A stretch of 64,000 nt of DNA from Rossellomorea sp. y25 (GTDB lineage: Bacteria > Bacillota > Bacilli > Bacillales > Bacillaceae_B), in NCBI RefSeq assembly GCF_038049935.1, contig NZ_CP145886.1, positions 191,001-255,000 of the forward strand, read 5' to 3'. Of this stretch, positions 1 to 8,133 are shown piece after piece. The position numbers were made by a program, and so were the translations under genes. The notes beneath the pieces were generated by a model that was not told the origin of the DNA, made no database searches, and saw only the letters and a list, made by a program, of their open reading frames with translations. Position 1 is the first letter of the stretch, and every line of letters starts with the position of its first letter.

Positions 1-1
1 G

Positions 2-397
2 CAACGACCTGGATCCATGACACGATCGGGGATCGGCCGTTGGATCACAGTGGTGACAGCCACCAACTACTATGCGAAGCATCTGCTTGCTTCATCCCAT
101 AGAAAAGTACCATCAAAGGTTTCCGATGAACTAAATAGCGTTTTTAAGCAGACAGAAGAGAAAATCACTCATAACATCGAAACATTACGTGAGCTGCTAA
201 AAGAAAAAGAGAACGCACAAGTTCTTTGGAGTATAAGTGTGGAAAGGGAAAAGATCGAAACCCTGGCACCAAGCAGACTGAAGTCACAGATGGATCTGAT
301 TCATCACCTCTACTATGTGTGGAAAATCAATCAATCGATTGTGGCACTTGGAGAGGAATTGGGCGCGGAAGTGAAGGAAACTCAAACAAAAGGGTAA
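2..397 (+). CDS. C-terminal end of an unidentified protein, cut by the window edge
   Basis: The reading frame is open from the first complete codon at position 2, so the gene very probably begins before the window. An internal ATG at 17 is unlikely to be the true start because no ribosome binding site precedes it. The visible part of about 131 residues begins with a short hydrophobic stretch (residues such as WITVVTAT) and continues as a charged helical, probably coiled-coil region rich in Lys and Glu, ending in ETQTKG. This layout, a membrane segment followed by a cytoplasmic helical tail, would fit the end of a FUSC-like membrane protein, but I see no diagnostic motif. A strong terminator overlaps the stop codon. 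Confidence 0.55.
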   Translation, partial: QRPGSMTRSGIGRWITVVTATNYYAKHLLASSHRKVPSKVSDELNSVFKQTEEKITHNIETLRELLKEKENAQVLWSISVEREKIETLAPSRLKSQMDLIHHLYYVWKINQSIVALGEELGAEVKETQTKG

Positions 398-423
398 AGC
401 GAATTCGCTTTACCCTTTTGTTT
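384..423 (+). terminator. Intrinsic terminator of the first, partial gene
   Basis: A perfect 18-bp inverted repeat (384-401 with 406-423) has an AATT loop and an A-rich left and T-rich right arm. It starts inside the last codons of the upstream gene, so the stop codon lies in the stem. The A and T arms would let it work in both directions. Confidence 0.85.
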
Positions 424-548
424 ATTGCGCTTATTCCACCTGTCGGGATAGTCGTTTTAGATAACTTCTTGTCAGAAATTGTTTTAACCCTACACTCTTC
501 GGGAAAACCATACCATCTATACATTTTTATAATGGTGAGGTGGAGCAA

Positions 549-1277
549 ATGGCGAAAAGCTTATTACTGATAAAAGAAGATATGAAAAACCCTGATCTTG
601 TTCCCCAATGGGTGATAGAAGAATATAAGAACTTTCACGAGGTAGTAACTGATCGAACGTTTCCTTGTTACTTCGGTATGACCGGAGAGAAAAAAGGAGA
701 GCTTCGGTATTCGTATATAAGTCACGATAATTGGGAGCATCTTCCCGAAACGATTCAAGAGTTTATCGACTTGTTCGATGTACCAGAAGGTGAGCGGCTG
801 ATTCGTCACGGATTCTTTTTGTTTGTGGAACCAGAGGATGAGGAGAGGTCCGTCCCTCATTATCGTGAGTATTTCTGGAAGATTCTGCAGTTTCTTCATG
901 ATGAGGATGAGGAGGCTTGGCCTGAGGATTATCCGGAGGATCCGGATCATCATTTGTGGGCGTTTTCGTTTGCCGGGGAGCCGTTTTTCGTGTTTGGGAA
1001 TGCTCCTGCTTATAAGCAGCGAAAGACGAGAGACCTTGGAAATAGCTTGGTATTAGGCTTTCAGCCGAGAAGGATCTTTGAAGGGTTGGAAGGAACGTCA
1101 AAGGGTGGCATTATGTCCCGTGAGAAAGTAAGGGAGCGGGTCGAGAAGTGGGACGGCTTACCGAAGCACCCGAATATCAGCCATTACGGGGATCCTGAAC
1201 ACCGTGAGTGGAAGCAATACTTCATTGGAGACGATGTGGTACCGATCGAGGGCAAATGCCCTTTTCACCATAAATAA
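549..1277 (+). CDS. YqcI/YcgG family protein
   Basis: The 242-residue product matches the YqcI/YcgG family (PF08892) by overall layout: an acidic middle section, the AFSFAGEPFFVFGNAPAY segment, and the conserved C-terminal ending GKCPFHHK. The family includes GntA, reported as a heme-dependent N-hydroxylase in guanitoxin synthesis, so an iron- or heme-dependent oxygenase role is possible, but nothing here identifies a substrate. No signal peptide or membrane segment is visible. A GTG at 540 would extend the frame by three codons, but the Shine-Dalgarno-like GAGGTGG at 537-543 sits at the right distance from the ATG at 549. The gene stands alone between two terminators, so it is probably a single transcription unit. 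Confidence 0.85.
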   Translation: MAKSLLLIKEDMKNPDLVPQWVIEEYKNFHEVVTDRTFPCYFGMTGEKKGELRYSYISHDNWEHLPETIQEFIDLFDVPEGERLIRHGFFLFVEPEDEERSVPHYREYFWKILQFLHDEDEEAWPEDYPEDPDHHLWAFSFAGEPFFVFGNAPAYKQRKTRDLGNSLVLGFQPRRIFEGLEGTSKGGIMSREKVRERVEKWDGLPKHPNISHYGDPEHREWKQYFIGDDVVPIEGKCPFHHK

Positions 1278-1280
1278 GAG

Positions 1281-1312
1281 AAAGAGTGTCAGGTCGCGGC
1301 CTGACACTCTTT
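1281..1312. terminator. Bidirectional terminator between convergent genes
   Basis: A 13-bp perfect stem (1281-1293 with 1300-1312) with a 6-nt loop is followed by TTTTCTT on the plus strand and by CTCTTATTTA on the minus strand. It lies between the convergent YqcI-like and DUF4097 genes. Confidence 0.85.
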
Positions 1313-1315
1313 TTC

Positions 1316-2179
1316 TTAATAGATATCGACATTCCCACTGGAAACGGAAACATTGATGTTGTATTTACCAGACCCTGCCACACCTGAAATGTCTCCATTG
1401 TCTACCTTCTGATTCTTTAATGGGAGGTTGCAGGAGATATCTCCGCTGCTTGCTTTTCCGTTCAGCTTAAAGCTCGCGTCTTCAGGTAAATCCAGGTTGA
1501 CACCTCCAGAACTTACATCAAAATTCAGGTCTCCCTTTAGAGTGTCCATCGAGACCGTTAATTCGCCAGATGATAAGTCACCTTCCAGAGGACCTTCGTA
1601 GTTCGACAATTCTACATCCCCGGAGCTGATGTCTACATTACCTTCTTTTGTGGAGAGAGCATTCACGACCAAGTCTCCGGAAGAACCATCATGTTCGAAT
1701 ACATTCGTCTCAAGATTTTCGAGAATCATGTTTCCGGAACCCATCTCCACGGATAACTCATCGAACTTCATTCGATTCTTTTCGGATTCTCCGGCAAATT
1801 GCAGGTTACCGGAGCCAATATTGATTTCGAGGCTTCGATCATACTCTTTTGGAATGTATACGGTTACGTTCGATTTGCGGTTGAATGCTACCCATTCATA
1901 CCATTTATGCTTTACAGCCACTTCAATGGTGTCACCTTTTTCAGCTAAAGTCAGTGTTCCTTTTCCTTTGATATCAACTTTGACTTCATTCTGGTCTGTA
2001 GGAATAACTTCTGTGTCGCTGCCTTCCATTTTAAGATCGATGTGATCGATTCTGTCCGTTACCCCGATGCGTTCTCCTGACTGACTTTCTTTAGCAAATA
2101 ACGATGTATTGTCATTCAGGATGACGTATAGCGTTCCAAGTGCAAGCAGTGCAATGATCACGGCAAAAGCATTTTTCAT
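1316..2179 (-). CDS. LiaG-like DUF4097 beta-strand repeat protein
   Basis: This 287-residue protein has one N-terminal hydrophobic segment (about residues 4-22), then an extracytoplasmic region made of repeated short beta-strand units carrying the recurrent SSG(D/E/G) and GSGN motifs that mark the DUF4097/DUF4098 fold. That build is typical of LiaG and related envelope-stress proteins of Bacillus. It would sit anchored on the outside of the membrane, but its molecular role is not known. The GAGGG upstream of the ATG serves as ribosome binding site. The gene is not next to liaF/liaS/liaR here, so assignment to the Lia stress circuit rests only on the fold. It is monocistronic between terminators. 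Confidence 0.8.
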   Translation of the reverse strand: MKNAFAVIIALLALGTLYVILNDNTSLFAKESQSGERIGVTDRIDHIDLKMEGSDTEVIPTDQNEVKVDIKGKGTLTLAEKGDTIEVAVKHKWYEWVAFNRKSNVTVYIPKEYDRSLEINIGSGNLQFAGESEKNRMKFDELSVEMGSGNMILENLETNVFEHDGSSGDLVVNALSTKEGNVDISSGDVELSNYEGPLEGDLSSGELTVSMDTLKGDLNFDVSSGGVNLDLPEDASFKLNGKASSGDISCNLPLKNQKVDNGDISGVAGSGKYNINVSVSSGNVDIY

Positions 2180-2313
2180 TAAAATCCCTCGCTTTGGTTT
2201 GTTTTTCCATTTTATAGTATTATTTTAATGCAGCTGCCGGTTCATCACAATGAGCCATAGGATTATTTTTGAATCAGACCAGAGGCCGAGTTCGGTGTGG
2301 GCTAATGAATAGA

Positions 2314-2340
2314 AAAGACCGATCACAGGTGACCGGTCTT
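2314..2340 (-). terminator. Terminator downstream of the CAP lipoprotein gene
   Basis: A 12-bp stem with one G-U pair (AAGACCGATCAC against GTGACCGGTCTT) is followed on the minus strand by TTTTCTATT, just past the stop codon of the minus-strand gene at 2346. Confidence 0.8.
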
Positions 2341-2345
2341 AGCCT

Positions 2346-3107
2346 TTATTTCGCGATGAACATCTGCGTCCAATAAATCCCCTGACTGGGATCCTTCGCT
2401 GTTCCCACGCCAATATGAGTGACTTGTTTATTTAAAATATTTTTGCGGTGTCCGGGACTGTTCATCCAAGCGTTAACGACAGATTCAGGTGTTTTTTGTC
2501 CAACGGCAATGTTTTCTGCTGCCGTGGAGTAATCCACCCCGAAATTCTCCATCATTTCAAAAGGAGATCCGTACGTAGGAGACGTATGAGAGAAATAGTC
2601 ATTTTCCTTCATGTCCTCTGATTTCATCTCCGCCACATTCGCTAACTCTCCATCCATCTTCAGGGCATTAAGTCCATTCTTCTTGCGTTCCTGGTTGGTC
2701 AAATCCACTACTTGCTTCATAAATCCATTTGCATCTGAAGTCTGTGTATCCTGCTTAGGCTGCTGTTCCGTGGGTGGTTCGGGCTGACCCGTATTCGGTT
2801 CTTGTGCAGGCTGATTCGGCTGCCCGGCTTCTTCATTTCCAGGCGTATTTTCCTCACCTGGATCTAAGTGTGTAAATTCGCGTAAGTCTCCATTTGGATC
2901 GATCGGAGCCATGAAACGGTGAAGGGGAGTTTGGTTTCCTTGCATCCCATCCATTCTATCTCGTCCATTGTTTCCATAGGAAACCGGATCGTAATTCACG
3001 TTCTGTGTATCCATCAGGTTATCGTTTGTATCGTTAGTGTTACAGGCAGTCATCAGCATAAACGGGATGACGGCACAGACTGTTATCGAAAGAAAGCGTT
3101 TTTTCAT
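2346..3107 (-). CDS. CAP/SCP-domain lipoprotein (YkwD-like)
   Basis: The 253-residue precursor starts with a lipoprotein signal whose lipobox LMTAC places the lipidated cysteine at residue 22. A low-complexity linker rich in Pro, Gln, Glu and Asn follows (about residues 85-125), then a CAP domain from about residue 130. The domain carries the usual landmarks: LTNQERKKNGL at its start, the YFSHTSPTYGSPFEMM histidine segment, AENIAVGQ, and HRKNIL followed by HIGVG. The protein should be anchored on the outer face of the membrane, with the CAP domain reaching into the wall. A ribosome binding site GGAGG lies before the ATG. A second CAP protein, with a LysM domain instead of a lipid anchor, is encoded at 21280-21900. 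The biochemical role of these bacterial CAP proteins is not settled. Confidence 0.9.
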   Translation of the reverse strand: MKKRFLSITVCAVIPFMLMTACNTNDTNDNLMDTQNVNYDPVSYGNNGRDRMDGMQGNQTPLHRFMAPIDPNGDLREFTHLDPGEENTPGNEEAGQPNQPAQEPNTGQPEPPTEQQPKQDTQTSDANGFMKQVVDLTNQERKKNGLNALKMDGELANVAEMKSEDMKENDYFSHTSPTYGSPFEMMENFGVDYSTAAENIAVGQKTPESVVNAWMNSPGHRKNILNKQVTHIGVGTAKDPSQGIYWTQMFIAK

Positions 3108-3282
3108 GTTTGATCCTCCAATATTGTTGATTACCTTTTATAACAGGCATTAACAGTCTTTAATATGTACTCCCGCCTTCATTTTTACCCTGTAAAAAAT
3201 AGGGTTTACTTCTGTGTTTTAAAAGGGTTTTGAGCTCTTGACCCGAATAATTACTGATAAGGAAGAAGGAGGTTTTTCATTA

Positions 3283-4332
3283 ATGGAACGGAAACGATTT
3301 CGGGAGATCGGAGGTAGTATCGGCTCGTATACATGTGGGGAAAATAACAGTATTACCGATATTGAGGGAGTGAAGGTTGGACATAAAACCCTTCACTATG
3401 AGCATGACGGTACCGTGGTAAGGACGGGTGTTACGGCGGTATTACCTCATGAAGGCAATCTGTTTCGAGAAAAGATATTTGCTGCCAGCTATGTAATCAA
3501 TGGCTTTGGAAAAACAGTCGGGACGATTCAAATGGAGGAGCTGGGTGTCCTTGAGAGCCCGATTCTCTTGACGAATACTCTTTCCGTTGGGGATGTGTTA
3601 AAAGGGACCGTTCAATATATGCTGGGCGAAACACCTGAAATCGGCGACACAACAGGGACAGTAAATGTCGTTGTGGGAGAATGCAATGATGGTTATCTCA
3701 ATGATATCCGGGGCCTTCATGTAAAGCCTGAAGATGCCAGGGAAGCCATTCTTCATGCACAATCCGGACCTGTTGAAGAAGGGTGTGTAGGAGCGGGAAC
3801 CGGGATGCTTTGTTTAGGATATAAAGGTGGTATAGGGACGAGCTCCAGGGAGTATGCATTTGGAGATGAAAAGTATAAAGTGGGAGCACTCGTATTAACG
3901 AATTTCGGCCACAGAAAAGATTTAATGGTTCCCACCCTTCACACCGGGGAGGATATGGATATACCCGATGGATCCATCATGATCATCTTAGCTACCGATG
4001 CACCTCTCAATGAAAGGCAGCTTAAACGATTGGCCAAACGTGCTTCATTCGGTCTTTCAAGAACGGGTTCGTATGCAGCACATGGAAGTGGTGATGTTGT
4101 TCTTGCTTTCTCTACTGCTCACCGGATTCCACATCAGCCCGACAATGATAACACGATTCTTTACTCTTTCATTAAAGAAGACGGACCGATCATATCCACC
4201 CTATTTGAAATGACCGTGGATAGCGTAGAAGAAGCCATTTGGAACTCTCTTTGTAAAGCAGAAACCACAACGGGCAGGAATGATCGGAAGGTGGAAGCCA
4301 TACCTTTAGATTTGTTTAAGGGTAGGCTATAA
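3283..4332 (+). CDS. P1 family peptidase (DmpA/BapA-type N-terminal nucleophile aminopeptidase)
   Basis: The 349-residue protein matches the P1/DmpA family along its length, from the N-terminal NSITDIEGVKVGH to the processing site HGSGDVVLAFST. In this family the precursor cuts itself between Gly and Ser, and the freed serine (Ser269 here) becomes the catalytic nucleophile of an aminopeptidase, acting on D-amino-acid or beta-aminopeptides in characterised members. The self-cleavage residues are intact, so the product should be active. No signal peptide is visible. The frame can be extended to a TTG at 3238, but the AAGGAGG at 3266-3272 places the start at ATG 3283. The gene stands alone, with the glycosylase gene about 100 bp downstream carrying its own promoter. 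Confidence 0.9.
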   Translation: MERKRFREIGGSIGSYTCGENNSITDIEGVKVGHKTLHYEHDGTVVRTGVTAVLPHEGNLFREKIFAASYVINGFGKTVGTIQMEELGVLESPILLTNTLSVGDVLKGTVQYMLGETPEIGDTTGTVNVVVGECNDGYLNDIRGLHVKPEDAREAILHAQSGPVEEGCVGAGTGMLCLGYKGGIGTSSREYAFGDEKYKVGALVLTNFGHRKDLMVPTLHTGEDMDIPDGSIMIILATDAPLNERQLKRLAKRASFGLSRTGSYAAHGSGDVVLAFSTAHRIPHQPDNDNTILYSFIKEDGPIISTLFEMTVDSVEEAIWNSLCKAETTTGRNDRKVEAIPLDLFKGRL

Positions 4333-4355
4333 ATAAAAGCTAAACATTCTATTAT

Positions 4356-4381
4356 ATTTAACCCTCAAGTAAATGGGGTAT
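4356..4381 (+). promoter_or_regulatory. Putative sigma-B promoter of the DNA glycosylase gene
   Basis: ATTTAA at 4356-4361 and GGGTAT at 4376-4381 are separated by 14 bp. This fits the sigma-B pattern (GTTTAA, 13-15 bp, GGGTAT) with one mismatch. It lies 48 bp before the ATG of the glycosylase gene. The sigB operon itself is in this window, so stress control of this repair gene is plausible but inferred only from the sequence match. Confidence 0.5.
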
Positions 4382-4428
4382 ACCAATACTTATGAGTACT
4401 GACTATTTGGTTAAAGGAAGTGAAAATC

Positions 4429-5013
4429 ATGAAGTATACGCCTATGCCGCCTTCCTTTTTCGAACAACCCACTTTGGAGCTTGCAAAGTCCCTGTTGGGA
4501 TGTGTATTAATGAAAGAGACGGAGGAGGGAACTGCATCAGGTTACATTGTGGAAACGGAAGCCTATTTAGGGCCTGAGGATCGAGCGGCTCACAGTTATG
4601 GAAACAGGCGTACGAAGCGGACGGAAGTCATGTTTCATGAAGCAGGCCGGATATATACATATGTTATGCATACCCATTGTTTAGTGAATGTAGTGAGCGG
4701 TGAACGAGAGAAGCCTGAAGCGATTCTCATTAGAGCCGTTGAACCACTTGAAGGGTTGGGGCTTATGGAAAGAAGAAGGCCGGGTCATATAAAGAAAAAT
4801 TGGACAAATGGTCCAGGAAAGCTGACGAAAGCGTTAGGCATCACAATGGAGGACTACGGAGGGAGCTATTTAGAACCGCCTCTCATCATCTCAAGAGGAT
4901 ACCAGCCAGAAAACATTGTAGAAGGAAAACGAATAGGAATTGAAAACACTGGAGAAGCGAGGGATTATCCATGGAGGTTTTGGGTTAAAGACAATCCGTA
5001 TGTATCAAGATGA
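4429..5013 (+). CDS. aag: DNA-3-methyladenine glycosylase (AAG/MPG family)
   Basis: The 194-residue protein has the landmarks of the monofunctional alkyladenine glycosylase family: LAKSLLGCVL near the start, the catalytic-glutamate segment IVETEAYLGPEDRAAHSYG, the RTEVMFHEAGRIYTY stretch, and GPGKLTKALGI. It flips out alkylated or deaminated purines and cuts the glycosidic bond, starting base-excision repair in the cytoplasm. Length fits the family. A GTG at 4420 could extend it by three codons, but the AAAGGAAG at 4413-4420 is properly spaced only for the ATG at 4429. A sigma-B-like promoter precedes the gene. Confidence 0.93.
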   Translation: MKYTPMPPSFFEQPTLELAKSLLGCVLMKETEEGTASGYIVETEAYLGPEDRAAHSYGNRRTKRTEVMFHEAGRIYTYVMHTHCLVNVVSGEREKPEAILIRAVEPLEGLGLMERRRPGHIKKNWTNGPGKLTKALGITMEDYGGSYLEPPLIISRGYQPENIVEGKRIGIENTGEARDYPWRFWVKDNPYVSR

Positions 5014-5120
5014 GTGTTTTTTTAAGAATTTTCTAATATCCATTGAAAACATACCCCATAAGTACTACGTTTGTGGTATATTTTTCTTATAAGACTAATT
5101 TCATTGAATACAGACAATTC

Positions 5121-5228
5121 GAATGGGAGCTTTGAACCTAAATGATAGATGGGCGCTTACATTTAGGGGAGCTAGTAGCGCAACCGACCACATACGAACG
5201 TAGGAATACGTTTTTGTGTGGTTTTTTT
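5121..5228 (+). promoter_or_regulatory. Structured leader with possible pseudoknot and intrinsic terminator, upstream of the EAL gene
   Basis: An 8-bp perfect hairpin (CCTAAATG 5137-5144 with CATTTAGG 5160-5167) encloses a 15-nt loop. The GCGCT in that loop (5153-5157) can pair with AGCGC at 5177-5181, which would make an H-type pseudoknot. An outer AGCT pair (5128-5131 with 5170-5173) flanks the hairpin. It is followed directly by a terminator: an imperfect 16-bp stem (5187-5202 with 5207-5222), a GGAA loop and a run of T. The stop of the previous gene is 110 bp upstream and the EAL start is 60 bp downstream. This arrangement suggests an attenuator or riboswitch. It does not match the c-di-GMP-I consensus or any other class I can recall. 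Confidence 0.55.
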
Positions 5229-5288
5229 ATAAGGCTTTTTTACATTTAGACATCTTCTATAAAAATAAACAGAGAGTATAGGGGTCCT

Positions 5289-5999
5289 ATGAACATCTTT
5301 ACTATTTTTCAAAACGATTATATTTATCATGATTTTCAGCCCTTATATGAAATGGGCAAGCATCAATCCCTCTATGCATATGAGGGCCTGTTACGAAACA
5401 AGTATAACGAAAACCCTGAAAGTGTCTTTCAGTCTGCCATGAAAGCGAATATCTTATATAAGCTTGATACCTTATCCATTTCAAAAGCTCTTGAAAGCTT
5501 TTCAGAGAATGGATTGAAGAACTGTAAGTTATTTCTTAATATTTATATTACGACGATTCTTCACCCAAGCTTTCATACCTATTTTTATGACCTCATGAAG
5601 AAGCATCCTGAAATTAAGGGGCGTCTTGTACTTGAGATTAATGAGTCGAGTGCGGAGGAACTCTGGCAGAATCCATTATTAAAAGAGTCACTCAAAGAAC
5701 TTAAGCAATATGGAGTATGGTATGCGATTGATGACTTTGGTCAAGGGACATCCTCCATCAAGAAATCCATTGAATATGAACCGGAAATCATTAAGCTGGA
5801 TCGCTATTTTGCTCTAAATCTGGCTCAAGATGATAAGAAACAACGATTCCTGTCCTTTTTTAATCAATTTTACGGTAAGGATACGTTAATTGTGTTAGAA
5901 GGAATTGAAACCAAACAGGATATGAAAGTGGCAGAGGAAATTGGGATTACAATAGGACAAGGCTTTTATCTGGGAAGGCCAAGTCGACTATTAGCTTAA
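5289..5999 (+). CDS. Stand-alone EAL-domain protein, likely cyclic di-GMP phosphodiesterase
   Basis: The 236-residue protein is an EAL domain with no extra sensor or GGDEF domain. The signature appears as YEGLLR (Glu32), with Gly in place of the usual Ala. The other catalytic landmarks are present: the Asn-containing NIYITTILHP segment, the Glu in LEINES, the paired aspartates of IDDFGQGTSS (148-149), the Lys in IIKLD, the Glu in LEGIE, and the Gln in GQGFYLGRPS. It should therefore hydrolyse cyclic di-GMP, which in Bacillus affects motility and matrix production. The start at 5289 has only a weak GGGGT before it. A structured leader with a terminator lies just upstream, and a terminator follows at 6007-6038. 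Confidence 0.9.
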   Translation: MNIFTIFQNDYIYHDFQPLYEMGKHQSLYAYEGLLRNKYNENPESVFQSAMKANILYKLDTLSISKALESFSENGLKNCKLFLNIYITTILHPSFHTYFYDLMKKHPEIKGRLVLEINESSAEELWQNPLLKESLKELKQYGVWYAIDDFGQGTSSIKKSIEYEPEIIKLDRYFALNLAQDDKKQRFLSFFNQFYGKDTLIVLEGIETKQDMKVAEEIGITIGQGFYLGRPSRLLA

Positions 6000-6006
6000 A
6001 TGGAAT

Positions 6007-6038
6007 GGTGACTCTGAAGTGTGGGAGTTACCTTTTTT
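6007..6038 (+). terminator. Terminator of the EAL gene
   Basis: GGTGACTC pairs with GAGTTACC (one G-U) and is followed by six T, starting seven bases after the stop codon. Confidence 0.65.
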
Positions 6039-6137
6039 CGTGGAAACCTACAGTGGTTTTGTTGGAATTGAAATAAAATTGAAAATATTTAACATTTCCA
6101 TTAAACTGAGGAAAAAGAGAAAAAAGGGGATCAAGGT

Positions 6138-8117
6138 ATGAGGCTTCTCACATTTCCGCTGAAATTTATGTTCTATTATATTCTCGGGTTGATTGGTATT
6201 TTAGCCGTGAGTATCGCACCTGAAGTATTTAAGGAGAGGGGTCTGTATAATTTTGTCGGATTCTTTGAAGAGTTCATTAAATTTGTTTTTGTATTTTTGG
6301 ACCGTGAAAATTGGAGCTATTCCTATAAAGGGATAACCGTCGATTTTCTGGACATGCTTTGGGGACCTTATCTGTATTCTTTGCAGATTATCGGCGGAGC
6401 ATTGGGTTTGGGCCTGGGAATAGCATTCATCCTTACACTATTCACAGTGTTTTTGCCCCGATGGGTTACGTCTTCTCTAAAGAAAGTATTAAACCTATTT
6501 GAGACGGTACCTGACTTAATGTTTGCGTTTATGCTCCAGCTTCTCATTGTGTATGGTATAAAGCATTTCGGCTTCGAATTAATGAAATTTACAGAGTTTG
6601 GGGATGAAAAGATCTTTCTTGCTCCTATCATCACATTATCGATTATTCCCATGATCTCTTTCTTTCGTATTCTTCTTTTTATTATGGAAGAAGAGATGCT
6701 TAAGCCACATATAGAGTTTGCCCAAAGTAAGGGAATGTCAAAAGGCAGGATCCTCTTTGCCCACGTACTGAAAAATATTTCTCCAAGCCTGTTTTATCAT
6801 GGAAAGCTGATTATTTGGGGGATGCTGTCGAGCTTATTTATCATTGAAACGATTTTCAATATGAGAGGAATCACGTATTATATCGTCCAGGACTTCAGAC
6901 CGATGGTCATAGCCATCTCGCTGATGATGATTTACACACCTTTTTTTGTTGTGTATCAAGGTGTATATCTATGGATTAATCGGGAGGGAAGCGTCGATCA
7001 TTCCAAATATAAAAGGGATAAAACGAGGTGGAATGAATGGAAGATATGGGGCTGGCTTTCTACGATTAGACGGCTTTGGTGGCAGCATATGCATAATGGG
7101 AAGTTTGCCATCGGCTTTAGTGTCATCTTTCTCTTGATTGTTATCAGTTTCCTTTATCCAGTCATGAAAGAAGAGCCGATTAAACAAATTCAGTTTATGA
7201 AGAACGATGAGGGACGAATCATCAGTGCACCTCCTCATAAACCATTTGGAGAGATGATCTTAGGCTCCGATTTCTTCGGGTATAGCATCCTCGATCAACT
7301 GATTGTCGGGGCAAAGTATACCCTCCTATTTGCACTGGTTGTCGCTTCCCTAAGGGTGATTGGTGGATTCTATCTAGGTATTGCCTATCATTTTCATTTA
7401 AAAGAAAACAGGAAAAACTGGCTTGATCGAATGGTTGATTCCATTCATTTCCTGCCTTTAAGTCTCATTGCGTATCTTCTATTAAGACCTGTGCTTTGGG
7501 GATTGCCCGTTTTGGGATGGGAACACTCCATTTTTGAAAGACTCGTTTTTGAAGCTGTCGTCTTGACGATTCTTGTGCTGCCGTTAACGACAGTTTTAAT
7601 AGGGAATGAACTGAAGTTATTAGGAAAACAGGATTTTGTCCTGTCGGCGAAGCTCTTAGGGGGAAGTAATCGGCATTTGCTGTGGACGCACCTATTCCCA
7701 CATCTGGCACCACGACTATTCATTATATGGGGACAGCAATTTATCCAAACGCTTCTCATCCTTGTGCACCTGGGATTGTTTCATCTGTTCCTGGGTGGAA
7801 CGATCATTACAGGAGGACTGGTACCCGATCCTCCGAAATCAGGAACATTTGAATGGTCAGGTCTGATCAGTTCCACTAAAGATTCCCTGATGACCGGAAA
7901 GTACTGGATTGTCATTGCTCCGTTAGCAGCCTTTATGATTGCCATCATCGCCATGCAGTTGATTGTACAAGGTGTGAAGGAAATCCAGCAAACAAAGGTG
8001 GGGGTACTGGTGAACAACACTCCAATTAAGAATAAACATGAGCTGGTCAAGAACAAAACCTACCGTCCAGTGGTGGAAGACTTCCATTTGGTTCGGCAAC
8101 AATCCTTTAAGGGATAG
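6138..8117 (+). CDS. Fused OppB-OppC-like ABC permease, no ATPase or binding protein nearby
   Basis: The 659-residue protein contains two consecutive binding-protein-dependent transport permease domains. The N-terminal half (about 1-290) is OppB-like and carries an EAA-type loop around EFAQSKGMSKGRILFAHVLK. The C-terminal half (about 320-625) is OppC-like, with a second EAA loop around SAKLLGGSNRHLLWTHL and the usual extracytoplasmic insertion that includes LGSDFFGYSILDQLIVGAKYT. A basic, Trp-rich linker (KRDKTRWNEWKIWGW) joins them. Opp permeases are normally two separate proteins. Here one polypeptide would give the whole membrane channel. No ATPase or solute-binding protein is encoded in the neighbourhood, so it must borrow them from elsewhere, or the rest was lost. 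The substrate cannot be told. The Cdd1-like gene follows after 16 bp. Confidence 0.85.
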   Translation: MRLLTFPLKFMFYYILGLIGILAVSIAPEVFKERGLYNFVGFFEEFIKFVFVFLDRENWSYSYKGITVDFLDMLWGPYLYSLQIIGGALGLGLGIAFILTLFTVFLPRWVTSSLKKVLNLFETVPDLMFAFMLQLLIVYGIKHFGFELMKFTEFGDEKIFLAPIITLSIIPMISFFRILLFIMEEEMLKPHIEFAQSKGMSKGRILFAHVLKNISPSLFYHGKLIIWGMLSSLFIIETIFNMRGITYYIVQDFRPMVIAISLMMIYTPFFVVYQGVYLWINREGSVDHSKYKRDKTRWNEWKIWGWLSTIRRLWWQHMHNGKFAIGFSVIFLLIVISFLYPVMKEEPIKQIQFMKNDEGRIISAPPHKPFGEMILGSDFFGYSILDQLIVGAKYTLLFALVVASLRVIGGFYLGIAYHFHLKENRKNWLDRMVDSIHFLPLSLIAYLLLRPVLWGLPVLGWEHSIFERLVFEAVVLTILVLPLTTVLIGNELKLLGKQDFVLSAKLLGGSNRHLLWTHLFPHLAPRLFIIWGQQFIQTLLILVHLGLFHLFLGGTIITGGLVPDPPKSGTFEWSGLISSTKDSLMTGKYWIVIAPLAAFMIAIIAMQLIVQGVKEIQQTKVGVLVNNTPIKNKHELVKNKTYRPVVEDFHLVRQQSFKG

Positions 8118-8133
8118 AGGGGAGAGATAGAGA

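Noticed and set aside
763..1101. Minus-strand frame across the YqcI/YcgG gene
   Set aside because: It lies opposite a gene with clear family signature, has no ribosome binding site and shows low-complexity P/T/H composition typical of a shadow frame.
5121..5228. Known c-di-GMP-I riboswitch before the EAL gene
   Set aside because: The conserved GEMM core and tetraloop receptor are not present. Only the gene context would suggest it.
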